Assembly: GCA_003331935.1 (NCBI GenBank)
Contig: QOQE01000007.1
Span: 1-64,000, forward strand
Reading direction: 5' to 3'
DNA from: Alphaproteobacteria bacterium
Lineage (GTDB): Bacteria; Pseudomonadota; Alphaproteobacteria; Rhodobacterales; Rhodobacteraceae
Length of the DNA: 64,000 bases
Shown here: positions 1 through 8,809 of the stretch, in pieces
Layout of the letters: every line of letters starts with the position of its first letter
Numbering within the stretch: position 1 is the stretch's first letter
Notes under the pieces: model-generated
Databases searched by the model: none
Told to the model about the DNA's origin: nothing
Seen by the model: the letters and a program-made list of their open reading frames with translations, nothing else
Translations under genes and position numbers: made by a program

Positions 1-303
1 TTAGGACTTCCATATCCCATAGCTCTTGGAACCGCTGCTAAAAAACATAAGTTAAAAATAGAGGAGCTTGTTCCTCTATTTTTGCAATCAAACATAACTA
101 ATTTGATAGCAGCGGCTCAACGCCTTTTGCCTTTGGGTCACAAAAAATCAACTAACATTATGAAAAATCTATTTGAAAGAATAAATGATGTATCAAAAAA
201 AGTGTTGGTTTCGAGGGAAGAGGATTTATTTTCTTCTTGTTATTTAGCTGATACATGCACACTATTGCATGAGGAACTTCAGGGTAGAATATTTAAGTCT
301 TAG
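1..303 (+). CDS. ureF: Urease accessory protein UreF, C-terminal part
   Basis: The frame is open from base 1, so the gene starts outside the window and only about 100 C-terminal residues are seen. The visible part contains YPIALG, then IAAAQRLLPLGHKKS, which matches the conserved C-terminal helices of UreF (family: Y-P-[VI]-A-x-G and R-L-x-P-L-G). UreF, with UreD and UreG, delivers nickel to apo-urease in the cytoplasm. It sits 12 bases upstream of ureG, the usual urease operon order, so the structural urease genes probably lie to the left. The call rests on short motifs plus context. Confidence 0.85.
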   Translation, partial: LGLPYPIALGTAAKKHKLKIEELVPLFLQSNITNLIAAAQRLLPLGHKKSTNIMKNLFERINDVSKKVLVSREEDLFSSCYLADTCTLLHEELQGRIFKS

Positions 304-315
304 GAGGTTTTTGCA

Positions 316-918
316 ATGGGGGATGCCTTTAGAGTTGGACTCGGTGGACCAGTTGGAGCTGGAAAAACTAGCCTGACGGCGAGTTTGTGTAAGGTTTTTT
401 CGGAAACCTTGTCGATGGCTGTTATTACCAATGACATATATACTAAAGAGGATGCTGAAATACTGATGAAAAAGCAGGTCATCAACTCTGAAAGAATTTT
501 GGCAGTAGAAACAGGGGGGTGTCCCCACACGGCGATAAGGGAAGATGCTTCTATCAACTTACAAGCCGTCGATAAACTATCAAATAAATTTCCAGATCTG
601 GATCTTATATTACTAGAGAGCGGAGGAGATAATCTTTCGGCCACTTTCAGTCCAGAACTTGTAGACTATACAATTTTTATGATCGATGTTTGTATGGGAG
701 AAGAAATACCAAGAAAAGGTGGCCCTGCAATTACGAGATCAGATCTATTAATAATCAATAAAATCGATTTAGCAGGTTATGTTGATGTTTCTGTAAATAA
801 TATGTTGCAAGATGCAATAGAAAAAAGAAATGGTAAACCTGTCTTGCTCACAAATTTGAAGAAGGAAGAAGGCGTAGAGGCAGTGAAAAATGAGATTATG
901 AAAATGGGAAATCTTTAA
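316..918 (+). CDS. ureG: Urease accessory GTPase UreG
   Basis: UreG is a SIMIBI-class GTPase that powers nickel insertion into urease. The 200-residue length is normal. The P-loop GPVGAGKT is at residues 11-18, followed by the nickel-binding CPH motif in [13 protein letters not shown] (about 66-78), ESGGDNL near 100 and the guanine-specificity motif NKID near 148. The ATG is preceded by a strong ribosome site, TAGGAGG, at 302-308. It lies directly after ureF and just before an enoyl-CoA hydratase gene, so the transcript may continue into that gene. Confidence 0.97.
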   Translation: MGDAFRVGLGGPVGAGKTSLTASLCKVFSETLSMAVITNDIYTKEDAEILMKKQVINSERILAVETGGCPHTAIREDASINLQAVDKLSNKFPDLDLILLESGGDNLSATFSPELVDYTIFMIDVCMGEEIPRKGGPAITRSDLLIINKIDLAGYVDVSVNNMLQDAIEKRNGKPVLLTNLKKEEGVEAVKNEIMKMGNL

Positions 919-920
919 GC

Positions 921-1733
921 GTGAAAAATAAATTTGAAGAAATTGAAGTCAATATTGGTTCCTTGGGCGTGTGTGAAATTATTTTAAATAGGCCTGATAA
1001 ACATAACGCGATGAATAGGAGAATGATTGATGAGTTAGAGGAAGCTGGGCAGTATTTAGCACAACTAGACAGCGCTCGGGTAGTATTTCTTCAAGCAAAT
1101 GGAACTACTTTTTGCGCCGGAGGAGACTTGAATTGGATGAAAGACCAAGAAAAAAAATCCAAAGAAGGCAAATTAGTTGAAGCTAGAGCTCTAGCAAAAA
1201 TGTTGGCAACAATGAATACTCTTCCAATGCCACTGATTTCTATAGTCTCTGGAAGTGCATTTGGAGGAGGCTTAGGTCTAATTTCAGTATCTGACACAGT
1301 TATTGCTTCACAAAAATCAAAATTTGGTCTTACAGAAACCAGGCTAGGGTTGATCCCTGCAACTATTGGACCCTTTGTGATTAAGAAGTTGGGTGAAAGT
1401 TTTGGCCGTAACGTATTTTTCAGTGGAAAAATTTTTGATGCTAATTCGGCCTACAAGATGGGTCTTGTGCATTATATTTGTGAGGATAAAAAAGAAATTG
1501 ATTTACTGAAATCGCAGGAAATCGACAACATATTGAAATGTTCTCCTGAGGCGATAAAAAAATCAAAAGAGCTATTGAAAAATCTTACGGGGGAAAAGGC
1601 AGAAAGCTTTTTTGAACTTACAACGAATATTCTTGCGAACAGTTGGGATTCTACAGAGGGGAAACAAGGTATTCAGGCTTTTTTTGAAAAAAGACCTGCA
1701 CCGTGGGTAAAAAAGGGAGAGAACAATGGATAA
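921..1733 (+). CDS. Enoyl-CoA hydratase/isomerase family protein, methylglutaconyl-CoA hydratase-like
   Basis: A crotonase-fold protein of 270 residues. The oxyanion-hole segments FCAGGDLNWM (64-73) and GSAFGGGLGL (111-120) are clear. The D-L-N-W-M form of the first is typical of methylglutaconyl-CoA hydratases in leucine breakdown, but no other leucine-degradation gene lies nearby, so the substrate is uncertain. The start is GTG two bases after the ureG stop. The 3' end overlaps the next gene by 8 bases, which suggests translational coupling. Other crotonase activities remain possible. Confidence 0.8.
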   Translation: MKNKFEEIEVNIGSLGVCEIILNRPDKHNAMNRRMIDELEEAGQYLAQLDSARVVFLQANGTTFCAGGDLNWMKDQEKKSKEGKLVEARALAKMLATMNTLPMPLISIVSGSAFGGGLGLISVSDTVIASQKSKFGLTETRLGLIPATIGPFVIKKLGESFGRNVFFSGKIFDANSAYKMGLVHYICEDKKEIDLLKSQEIDNILKCSPEAIKKSKELLKNLTGEKAESFFELTTNILANSWDSTEGKQGIQAFFEKRPAPWVKKGENNG

Positions 1734-2295
1734 TAGACCTATTAGTAGATCAGCAATACCGAATTTAGAAGATTTACCAAATGACGTGCGAACGAAAATT
1801 CAAGCCGTACAGGAAAAGACAGGCTTTGTACCAAATGTATTTATGATAATGGCAAGAAAACCCGACGAGTTTAGAGGTTTTTGTACCTATTATGACGCTA
1901 TTATGGAAACTGAGTGTAACCTAACTAAGGCGGAGCTGGAGATGATAGTTGTAGCTACCTCCGCTCAAAACGATTGTCTTTATTGTATTGTGTCTCATGG
2001 AGCGGTCTTGAGAATAAGATCCAAAGATAAAAATATTTCAGATCAAATAGCTATTAACTATAAAAAGAGTAAAATAACGGAGAGACAGCGCGCTATGCTT
2101 GATTTCGCTGTTAAGGTAGCAAAGGAGTCTCAGAACATAGAGGACTCTGATTTTAAAGTTTTAGAAGGCTTTGGTTTTGATATTGAAGATGCGTGGAGGA
2201 TAGCTTCAGTTGCGTCATTCTTTGCTATGAGTAACCGTCTAGCTAACACATTTTCAATGTTACCTAATGAAGAATTCTACGCTATGGGTCGATAA
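1726..2295 (+). CDS. Peroxidase-related AhpD/carboxymuconolactone decarboxylase family protein
   Basis: A 189-residue AhpD-fold protein. The redox motif is visible as CLYCIVSHG: Cys84-x2-Cys87-x3-His91, the proton-relay arrangement of AhpD-like peroxidases. Residues 14-37 resemble the leading helix of the uncharacterized peroxidase-related subfamily. It probably reduces peroxides through its Cys pair. It overlaps the preceding hydratase gene and ends the plus-strand block. The next gene is convergent, and I see no clear hairpin terminator in the 27-base gap. Substrate and partner are unknown. Confidence 0.75.
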   Translation: MDNRPISRSAIPNLEDLPNDVRTKIQAVQEKTGFVPNVFMIMARKPDEFRGFCTYYDAIMETECNLTKAELEMIVVATSAQNDCLYCIVSHGAVLRIRSKDKNISDQIAINYKKSKITERQRAMLDFAVKVAKESQNIEDSDFKVLEGFGFDIEDAWRIASVASFFAMSNRLANTFSMLPNEEFYAMGR

Positions 2296-2322
2296 AATAT
2301 TGGTAGCTACTTTAAAAGATTA

Positions 2323-3795
2323 CTAAACAATTATTTTTGGCTCTGATGGAATGCTCACTCCTCGATGTTTTTTCTCAAGTTCCTCTAGTTTGGTAATAAG
2401 AGGTTCACCTGCAGAACACGTTTTTCTTGTTTTTAAAGATACATGAAGAAGAAGGTGTTCACCGGTAGCAAAAAGTTCTCCTTCTTTATTCTTCAGCATA
2501 TGAAAAACATGTAATTTTTTTCCATTCCCTTTTATAACTTTAGTTTCAATGTGTACTTCTTGCCCTACCTTAAGCTCATTAAGATGCTTAATATTTGTTT
2601 CAACGGTAAAGTATGAATTCCCCGCCTCAATATATGCTTTATCACATCCAATATGAAGCATCACGGCATCTGATGCATCACCAAAACAGTTAAGGTAGCG
2701 ATATTCAGTCATATGACCATTATAATCTGCCCATTCAGGAGGTATGGTTTTAGTATAGGTAATTAACAAATCACTGATTATTCGTACGCCAGCCTTTTCT
2801 GCTTGTTTTGATTGTTCATCGAAGAGATCTTTTTCATAGCTTGCCAATGTTCGTCCAGATCCCCAGCGGTTATTTCTAAGAGCTTTCTGTAATTCAACCA
2901 AGTTTTTGTCCCGAATGTCTTCCAATTCGGAGATACTGTACATGTTTGATTGGGCATCTGACTGAGAGCAAATTTTTTCTATCAATTCAGAATTAAACTC
3001 TGGCACATCTGTTAATCTGGACCAGGGCCATTTCAGTGCGGGACCAAATTGATCCAGGAAATGACGCATGCCCTTATCTCCTCCAGCAATGCGGTAACTT
3101 TCAAACATTCCCATTTGCGCAAATCGTATTCCGAAGCTAGACGTAATAATATTGTCCAATTCCTCAGTAGTACAAATATTATCTTTTATAAGCCACAACG
3201 CCTCACGCCACATTGCCTCTAGCATCCTATCGGCAACAAAAGCGTCTATTTCTTTTTTGATTTTTATTGGTACCATGCCGATGTATTTCAATAAATGGCA
3301 CACATTATCAATAATATCTTGATCTTTTTCTTGACCAGGAACTACCTCAACTAAAGGCATCAGATACACGGGATTAAAAGGATGTGTAACAATCAAATTC
3401 TTTGGGTTCTTCATGTGCTTTTGAAGATCAGTTGGCTTAAAACCTGAAGTAGACGACAAAATAATAGAGTTTTTGGAAACCTCCTCAATTTCCTTATAAA
3501 GGTGTTGCTTTATTTGTAAATTCTCTGGAAGACTTTCAATTATATAATCAGGCAGCTCCAGAGCGTCGTCTAAAGATTTCGCAAAATTAAGGTTACCTAT
3601 TTCTCTCAAAGGAGCCTTTGTTAATTGAGAGAAATATTTTTTTGCTCTTTCAACAGATGATTTTGTTCTACTGTAGCTTTCTGTTTGTTTATCGAAAACG
3701 GTTACATTTATCCCATTAACTAATAAGCGAGCGGCCCAACCAGACCCTATAACTCCAGCTCCTACGCACGAAACGTTAAGAGTTTTTTTGCTCAT
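2323..3795 (-). CDS. L-carnitine 3-dehydrogenase fused to betainyl-CoA thioesterase
   Basis: Two enzymes in one 490-residue chain. The N-terminal part is a 3-hydroxyacyl-CoA dehydrogenase-type NAD domain (GAGVIGSGW, 12-20, and THPFNPVYLMPLVEVVPG near 137-154) that would oxidise L-carnitine to 3-dehydrocarnitine. The C-terminal part, from about residue 345, is a hotdog thioesterase starting with IPPEWADYNGHMTEYRYL, as in rhizobial carnitine dehydrogenase fusions. The thioesterase would release glycine betaine from betainyl-CoA. The start overlaps the BKACE stop by 4 bases. It is the last gene of a minus-strand operon. Substrate assignment rests on the fusion plus its BKACE neighbour. Confidence 0.88.
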   Translation of the reverse strand: MSKKTLNVSCVGAGVIGSGWAARLLVNGINVTVFDKQTESYSRTKSSVERAKKYFSQLTKAPLREIGNLNFAKSLDDALELPDYIIESLPENLQIKQHLYKEIEEVSKNSIILSSTSGFKPTDLQKHMKNPKNLIVTHPFNPVYLMPLVEVVPGQEKDQDIIDNVCHLLKYIGMVPIKIKKEIDAFVADRMLEAMWREALWLIKDNICTTEELDNIITSSFGIRFAQMGMFESYRIAGGDKGMRHFLDQFGPALKWPWSRLTDVPEFNSELIEKICSQSDAQSNMYSISELEDIRDKNLVELQKALRNNRWGSGRTLASYEKDLFDEQSKQAEKAGVRIISDLLITYTKTIPPEWADYNGHMTEYRYLNCFGDASDAVMLHIGCDKAYIEAGNSYFTVETNIKHLNELKVGQEVHIETKVIKGNGKKLHVFHMLKNKEGELFATGEHLLLHVSLKTRKTCSAGEPLITKLEELEKKHRGVSIPSEPKIIV

Positions 3796-4697
3796 TGTTT
3801 TTTCAAACGCAAGGTCTCGCGAACTTCTTTTGCTGACATGACCTTGCTTCCCGAGGTTTCAATAACATTCACAGCCTTTTCGACTAGCTGGTAGTTCTTT
3901 GCTAATTGTCCTTTTTCCAACCAAATATTATCTTCCAACCCCACTCTCACATTTCCTCCTGCTAGAGTAGCCAGTGCAACATAAGGGATCTGAAATTGTC
4001 CTATAGAAAATGCAGACCACGTCCAATCTTTGGGGATATTATTCACTAAAGACATAAACGTATTTATATCGTTTGGTGCGCCCCATGGTATGCCCATACA
4101 AAGTTGTAAAAGAACTGGGTTTTTTATCAAACCCTCATTTACTAGTTTTTTTGCAAGCCAAAGATGTCCTGTATCGAACACTTCAATCTCAGGAAGTATG
4201 CCTAGACTGGTAATCTTAGAAGCCATAGCTGTTAGCATTCCTGGCGTGTTAGTCATTACATAATTATCCTCAGCAAAATTCATTGTGCCACAATCTAAAG
4301 TGCAGATTTCCGGTTTGCACGAAACAAGATGCCTAATTCTTTCTGATGCCCCAATCATATCTGTTTCTGGCTGTTTTAGTGGTAGTGGGTTTTCAGAATC
4401 AAGACCAAGATAAATATCACCCCCCATTCCTGTGGTTAGATTCAAAATAACATCAGTTTCGGAGTCTCTAATTCTTTTAGTTAACTCTTCATAAAGATCA
4501 ACACGACGGCTTGGTATACCGGTCTCAGGATCTCTAACATGGCAATGTACAATAGCAGCACCAGCTTTAGCGGCGTCGATCGCACTATCTGCTATTTCTT
4601 TTGGCGATCTTGGCACCTCGTTACTTTTATCCTGCGAGCTTCCTGAACCAGTAACGGCGCAGGTAATAAAAACATTTTTATTAATAGTGAGGGTCAT
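3792..4697 (-). CDS. 3-dehydrocarnitine cleavage enzyme (BKACE/DUF849 family)
   Basis: A beta-keto acid cleavage enzyme of 301 residues. Zinc-binding HCHVRD is at 51-56, with NLTTGMGGD and VGLEDNI further on, as in the family. BKACE enzymes condense a beta-keto acid with acetyl-CoA. With 3-dehydrocarnitine the products are betainyl-CoA and acetoacetate, and the downstream fused thioesterase then frees betaine. Pairing with carnitine dehydrogenase strongly supports this substrate over 3-keto-5-aminohexanoate. It starts 7 bases after the DmdA-like gene, so the genes are very probably cotranscribed. Confidence 0.88.
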   Translation of the reverse strand: MTLTINKNVFITCAVTGSGSSQDKSNEVPRSPKEIADSAIDAAKAGAAIVHCHVRDPETGIPSRRVDLYEELTKRIRDSETDVILNLTTGMGGDIYLGLDSENPLPLKQPETDMIGASERIRHLVSCKPEICTLDCGTMNFAEDNYVMTNTPGMLTAMASKITSLGILPEIEVFDTGHLWLAKKLVNEGLIKNPVLLQLCMGIPWGAPNDINTFMSLVNNIPKDWTWSAFSIGQFQIPYVALATLAGGNVRVGLEDNIWLEKGQLAKNYQLVEKAVNVIETSGSKVMSAKEVRETLRLKKQ

Positions 4698-4704
4698 TCT
4701 AACC

Positions 4705-5832
4705 TCATTGAATTAAAGGGAGATCTTTGATTAAGCCTTCTCGAAATTCCTGATCATTGATATTAACTAATATTTTTTTGTTATTGTCCCAGTATCCCTC
4801 ATTGATCATGCCAAGCCCAATATTATTCTTGAAGAAAGGGGAAAACGCGCCCGATGTTAAATTGCCAACTATCGTTTTTTTATCTGTATCAAAAACTTGT
4901 AACGGTCTAGTTATTGTTGGAAGTCGGGGACCTTTATAAATTACGCCTTTTATACGTCTTTTAATGCCATACTTAATCTGTCTGAGGAGAACTTTTTTTC
5001 CGATATAATCTTCTTCTTTATATATATCCAAAAATTTGTCCATGTTACATTCCAGCGGTGTGTTCTCCACTGTCATTTCATTCCCATAGGATAATAAGCC
5101 TGCCTCAACTCTATCTATTATGTTTGGAGACCCTGGTCTTATATTTTCAGGTTTACCTGCCTCTAGAATTGTTTCCCATAGAAATGTACCTAGCTCTGGT
5201 CGAGACAAATAGATTTCAAATCCACCAATTCTAGAGTAACCAGTTTTAGCAATTAGTTGAGACGAACCATCAAGCGGAAAATAATCAAAATTAAACTTTT
5301 TAAGTGAATGTATACGTTCACCAAAAACCTTAGCCAAAACATCAGCAGCTTTTGGTCCTTGTATTGCCAGAGGCCAGACGTCAGGTTCTCTAATTCTAAC
5401 GTTCAATCCAAGACCAATAGCTAATCCTCTTGCCCATAATAATACATCTGAGTCCGCAACAGATAGATAGAAATGTTCGTCGCTTATTTTGATTAGAATA
5501 GGGTCGTTGATTATACCACCATTCTCATCAGTTAAAGGAATGTAGAGACATTTTTTTGAATTTAGCTCTGAGATCGATCTTGGTGTCATTAGCTCAATAA
5601 GTTTGAGAGCGTCTCTGCCCTTAATTTCAACTTGTCTTTGACAGCCAACATCCCAAATCTGAGCATATTTTTGTAGATGCAGATAATCATCTTCAATAGA
5701 GTGTTGAAAGGACTTTGGAAGGAGAGTATGGTTCACAACTGAAAAACCAGTCACTCCATATTTTTCAACAGACGCAGTAAAAGGCGTTCTTCTGATCCTT
5801 CTAGAAAAATTAAGCTTATTTTGAATATTCAT
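4705..5832 (-). CDS. DmdA/GcvT-family tetrahydrofolate-dependent demethylase (paralogue 1)
   Basis: About 375 residues with the aminomethyltransferase fold (GCV_T plus C-terminal barrel). It resembles DMSP demethylase DmdA along its length: SRRIRRTPF at the N-terminus, VNHTLLPKSF, VEIKGRDALKLIELMTPR, ADSDVLLWARG, IQGPKAADVL and SYGNEM. The motif that reads RSGWSKQGG in SAR11 DmdA, as I recall it, is KTGYSRIGG here, so the Trp is Tyr. Context (carnitine-to-betaine genes) suggests that betaine or dimethylglycine may be the methyl donor rather than DMSP; this is inference. I prefer the ATG at 5832: AGGAGA sits 6 bases before it, across the end of the upstream gene. Confidence 0.72.
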   Translation of the reverse strand: MNIQNKLNFSRRIRRTPFTASVEKYGVTGFSVVNHTLLPKSFQHSIEDDYLHLQKYAQIWDVGCQRQVEIKGRDALKLIELMTPRSISELNSKKCLYIPLTDENGGIINDPILIKISDEHFYLSVADSDVLLWARGLAIGLGLNVRIREPDVWPLAIQGPKAADVLAKVFGERIHSLKKFNFDYFPLDGSSQLIAKTGYSRIGGFEIYLSRPELGTFLWETILEAGKPENIRPGSPNIIDRVEAGLLSYGNEMTVENTPLECNMDKFLDIYKEEDYIGKKVLLRQIKYGIKRRIKGVIYKGPRLPTITRPLQVFDTDKKTIVGNLTSGAFSPFFKNNIGLGMINEGYWDNNKKILVNINDQEFREGLIKDLPLIQ

Positions 5833-5834
5833 TA

Positions 5835-6176
5835 CTATTCTCCTGACCACCAAGTAGAGGCGCCGTGTTGAGATACGATGATGGGAATATGAAATTTGTC
5901 ATTCTCTGAACTTAAAGATACCCTGAAAATTATGTCGTTGCAGTATATACCTTTTTTTTTATTATGAATATCCGATAGTTTAAATTCAATCTCAAAAATT
6001 TCATTGCTTGTAAGAATAAAATCGAAGTTTTGGACAAGCCGTCCCCCTGTATCAGTTTTATTAGAAAATATTTTCTTTCTACCTCCATCAGGTTCGATAT
6101 ATGTAAGCGTAACCGTTAAACCAGCAACGTGAGTACCGTTTTCAGAATTTAATACATGTGTGCTTATTGAGGGCAT
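5835..6176 (-). CDS. Transthyretin-like/5-hydroxyisourate hydrolase-like protein lacking the YRGS tail
   Basis: A 113-residue transthyretin-fold protein. The N-terminal ISTHVLNSENG matches the HIUase start with its catalytic His (residue 6). TDTGGRL holds the conserved Arg, and FHIPIIVS holds the second His. The HIUase signature tetrapeptide Tyr-Arg-Gly-Ser at the C-terminus is absent: the chain ends ASTWWSGE. No uricase or OHCU decarboxylase gene is in the window. It lies 2 bases after the TPP enzyme and abuts the DmdA-like gene, so it belongs to the carnitine operon. It may hydrolyse a different cyclic substrate. Function unknown. Confidence 0.65.
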   Translation of the reverse strand: MPSISTHVLNSENGTHVAGLTVTLTYIEPDGGRKKIFSNKTDTGGRLVQNFDFILTSNEIFEIEFKLSDIHNKKKGIYCNDIIFRVSLSSENDKFHIPIIVSQHGASTWWSGE

Positions 6177-6178
6177 TA

Positions 6179-7924
6179 TTATTCTATAGAAGCTTTGTCT
6201 CTTTTATCGCTTGTAGCGGCTACAATTGGGCTTATAACGCCTTTAGTTTTTACATTAACGCAAGCAGGTTTTCCGCTTTCTATTGCTCTTCTTACAGCCC
6301 CTTCAATTTCATCCTTATGAGTTACAAGTTCGCCATACCCTCCCATGCCTTGAAACATCCCATGAAATGGGATATCTCTAAAATCTGTCGCAAAGTGCGA
6401 ACCGTCTTTGAACAGTCGTTCTTGTTGCTGAGATATACAATCTAAACCACCATTGTTATCTATAATTATAACAATTGGCAGGTTTTCTTGAAAGGCTGTC
6501 TCAATTGATAACCCTCCACTCAAAAAAGCTCCGTCACCAGAGATTAATACAACTGTTTTTGATTTGTTTAGCCGTTTTGCTGATAGAGCAAATGATACGC
6601 CGACCCCTAGCATTGAATAGGAACCAGGGTGCATGATTTGAGAAAGGGCTAATCCGTTTGAGGCAGCGATATTAACAGCAATTTCTGACCAAAAGTGTGT
6701 GTTGCCTCCATCAAAAACTAAGATATCTTGGTCAGTCATACATTTTTGTACCGATAAAGAAAGCTCTAAAGGATGAATTTTTCCACCACTCCATGCAGGA
6801 GAATTTGTTGTTTCAACAAGATTGTTTACAGATGAACTCACCCATTTCTTTCTTTCTGCGATATTTGCATCTAACCAGTCTTTTTCGATGGAGAAATTAT
6901 CCTTATTGTATGACTCCAACAGACCCTCAAAAAAAGCTCCTGGATCACTTAAAAGCAAATGATCAGCTGCCCTATTAAACTCAATTTCTTCATGCGATCC
7001 GTTAACACATATTAACTTTGAACTTGCGGGAAATAATGGTGGATTACCAAAATTCATTTGATTATCTAAACGCGCTCCAACCATTACTATGCAGTCAGAC
7101 TCATTCAAAGCAAATTTCGAGGGGTGATACTGATGCACATCGGCAAGTCCAAGGAAAGCCTTACATTTTTCGTTTAACAATTTTTGGTGATAGGGCACAT
7201 TAAAAATTGGTATTTGAATTTCGTTACCCACGCGCTTTAATAAATTTTCAGTTTTTGACCACCATATCCCGTGCCCACCAATAATTATCGGCTTTTTGGA
7301 AGACTTGATAACTTCTATTATTTCATTTAGTGCAGAAGGCTCAGGCCACGCTTTAAGAGGTTTTGGTTTATTTGTATTAAATGGTCGCTCCATATCTGAG
7401 GAATTTTCGCTGAAGGAAGAAAACATTATGTCAACGGGCATACTTAAATGAACAGGGCCTGGATAGCCGCTTGTTGCTATCCTCCAAGCTCTATCCACGA
7501 ATTCAGGAATTCTATTTCCATCTGTTATTGATGCGCTGTATTTCGTAAGTGGTTTTGCGATAGCGACGTCATCAATTTCCTTGAAGCCTCCAGCACCTTG
7601 CTTTTTAAGTGTAGATGAGCCCGTTACAAAAATTACAGGGGAACGTTCTCCCCAAGCCTCCATCATTGCAGGTATAGCATTTGCAAAGCCCTCTGGACCA
7701 ACCAAACATACACTTGGCTGTCTCGAAAGTCTGGTGTGACCGTCTGCTAAATGACCCGCAATTTGTTCGTGAGGGCAATTTATCACAGGTATTTGATGAT
7801 TCATAAAACCCTCAAGTGCTGGGTTGCAAAACCCACCTGCGAGTGTAAACACATGCTCTGTCCCTTTCTCTTTAAAAGACTTCGCTAAAAGTTGCCCTCC
7901 TCGAACCATAGTATTATCTTTCAT
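6179..7924 (-). CDS. Thiamine-diphosphate-dependent enzyme, acetolactate synthase/2-hydroxyacyl-CoA lyase-like
   Basis: A 581-residue protein with the three-domain TPP fold. The cofactor-activating Glu53 is in CPHEQIAGHLADG, and the TPP/Mg motif runs from GDG (463-465) to NN (490-491). The Glu rules out glyoxylate carboligase, which has Val at that site. Acetolactate synthase is unlikely because of the operon and the absence of a small subunit beside it. The C-C bond made or broken is not evident. Spacing of 4 bases from the SDR and 2 bases from the transthyretin-like gene argues for one transcript. Confidence 0.75.
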   Translation of the reverse strand: MKDNTMVRGGQLLAKSFKEKGTEHVFTLAGGFCNPALEGFMNHQIPVINCPHEQIAGHLADGHTRLSRQPSVCLVGPEGFANAIPAMMEAWGERSPVIFVTGSSTLKKQGAGGFKEIDDVAIAKPLTKYSASITDGNRIPEFVDRAWRIATSGYPGPVHLSMPVDIMFSSFSENSSDMERPFNTNKPKPLKAWPEPSALNEIIEVIKSSKKPIIIGGHGIWWSKTENLLKRVGNEIQIPIFNVPYHQKLLNEKCKAFLGLADVHQYHPSKFALNESDCIVMVGARLDNQMNFGNPPLFPASSKLICVNGSHEEIEFNRAADHLLLSDPGAFFEGLLESYNKDNFSIEKDWLDANIAERKKWVSSSVNNLVETTNSPAWSGGKIHPLELSLSVQKCMTDQDILVFDGGNTHFWSEIAVNIAASNGLALSQIMHPGSYSMLGVGVSFALSAKRLNKSKTVVLISGDGAFLSGGLSIETAFQENLPIVIIIDNNGGLDCISQQQERLFKDGSHFATDFRDIPFHGMFQGMGGYGELVTHKDEIEGAVRRAIESGKPACVNVKTKGVISPIVAATSDKRDKASIE

Positions 7925-7928
7925 CTGG

Positions 7929-8771
7929 CTAATCTCCCTTGTGAGAATAAATTATTTTCATTTTATCCATCGCGCTAACTCCTAGATCAGTTGATGCGAA
8001 AGGCCCACCGTGCAATTTGTTTCCTTCATCGGCCAATTCCTCAGCTAAGTCTCCTGCAAAAATTGTATCAGCGTAAATTTCAGCATTATCCTTGGGTTTG
8101 AATCCAAGATGCCCGACGTCTATGTTGCTCATATTAGAACGATCATTGTCTGATACTCCATAAACAACTGAGTAGCCCGTATGTGCGGTATCAATCGCTC
8201 TCATAACCAATTGAACTAAGTCGTTATATGAAAGCCAACTTGTTAAACTTCGCAATGTTGTTACTGGTGAACACGTCGCAATTCGTAGGCATACCGCTTC
8301 GATACCACATTTATCATAATACATACGTGCTAAATTTTCGGTAAAACACTTTGATAGCCCATAAAAACCATCAGCTCGATGAGCGGTCTTTGGTCTCAAT
8401 GTCTTTGTTCTTCTATACATTCCAACTGCGTGTACAGAACTTGAGTAAACTACTCTTCTGCAGCTATTTAAACGCGCTGACTCCCAGACGTTATAGGAAC
8501 CAATGAAATTAGCACCTAGCATATCATTAAAGGGTACTTCATCTACTAAAGCTCCAAAATGGCAGATGAGTGAAACATCTTTTGTTATTTTACATATTTG
8601 ATCAAAGTTTGATAAATCAGCTGAGATATAGGTTTCATTTTCATTAAGTTTTCCAATATTTTTTTTTATATCGGTTGAAACCAATTCATTGCAAATTTTT
8701 GAAAGGGGCTCTCTAAGATAAGAACCCAACCTACCTCCAGCACCTGTGAGTAAAATTTTTTTTTCCATCAA
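7929..8771 (-). CDS. NAD(P)-dependent SDR, uronate dehydrogenase-like
   Basis: An extended short-chain dehydrogenase of 280 residues with GAGGRLG at 10-16, an SSS motif at 110-112 and the catalytic pair Tyr137/Lys141 in YGLSK. The stretch after it (ARMYYDKCGIEAVCLRI, TSWLSYNDLVQLV) closely resembles uronate dehydrogenase. No hexuronate pathway gene is nearby, so the true substrate may be another hydroxy compound handled by this operon. It is the first gene of the six-gene minus-strand set. A TATAAT-like element lies upstream at 8788-8793. Confidence 0.7.
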   Translation of the reverse strand: MMEKKILLTGAGGRLGSYLREPLSKICNELVSTDIKKNIGKLNENETYISADLSNFDQICKITKDVSLICHFGALVDEVPFNDMLGANFIGSYNVWESARLNSCRRVVYSSSVHAVGMYRRTKTLRPKTAHRADGFYGLSKCFTENLARMYYDKCGIEAVCLRIATCSPVTTLRSLTSWLSYNDLVQLVMRAIDTAHTGYSVVYGVSDNDRSNMSNIDVGHLGFKPKDNAEIYADTIFAGDLAEELADEGNKLHGGPFASTDLGVSAMDKMKIIYSHKGD

Positions 8772-8787
8772 TACCTCAATAAAAATA

Positions 8788-8793
8788 ATTATA
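8788..8793 (-). promoter_or_regulatory. Possible -10 element for the carnitine/TPP operon
   Basis: On the minus strand this reads TATAAT, 17 bases before the ATG of the uronate-dehydrogenase-like gene, in a 38-base gap that follows nrtS. No good -35 hexamer is visible, because a run of A residues occupies the spacer region. The six-gene set could therefore have its own start, but read-through from the sox/fhs/folD block is equally possible. Confidence 0.3.
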
Positions 8794-8809
8794 GAGAAAA
8801 CTTTTTTTT

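Noticed and set aside
6179-7924. Glyoxylate carboligase or true acetolactate synthase for the TPP enzyme
   Set aside because: The activating Glu is present, unlike in glyoxylate carboligase, and neither small-subunit nor glyoxylate genes are linked in this operon.
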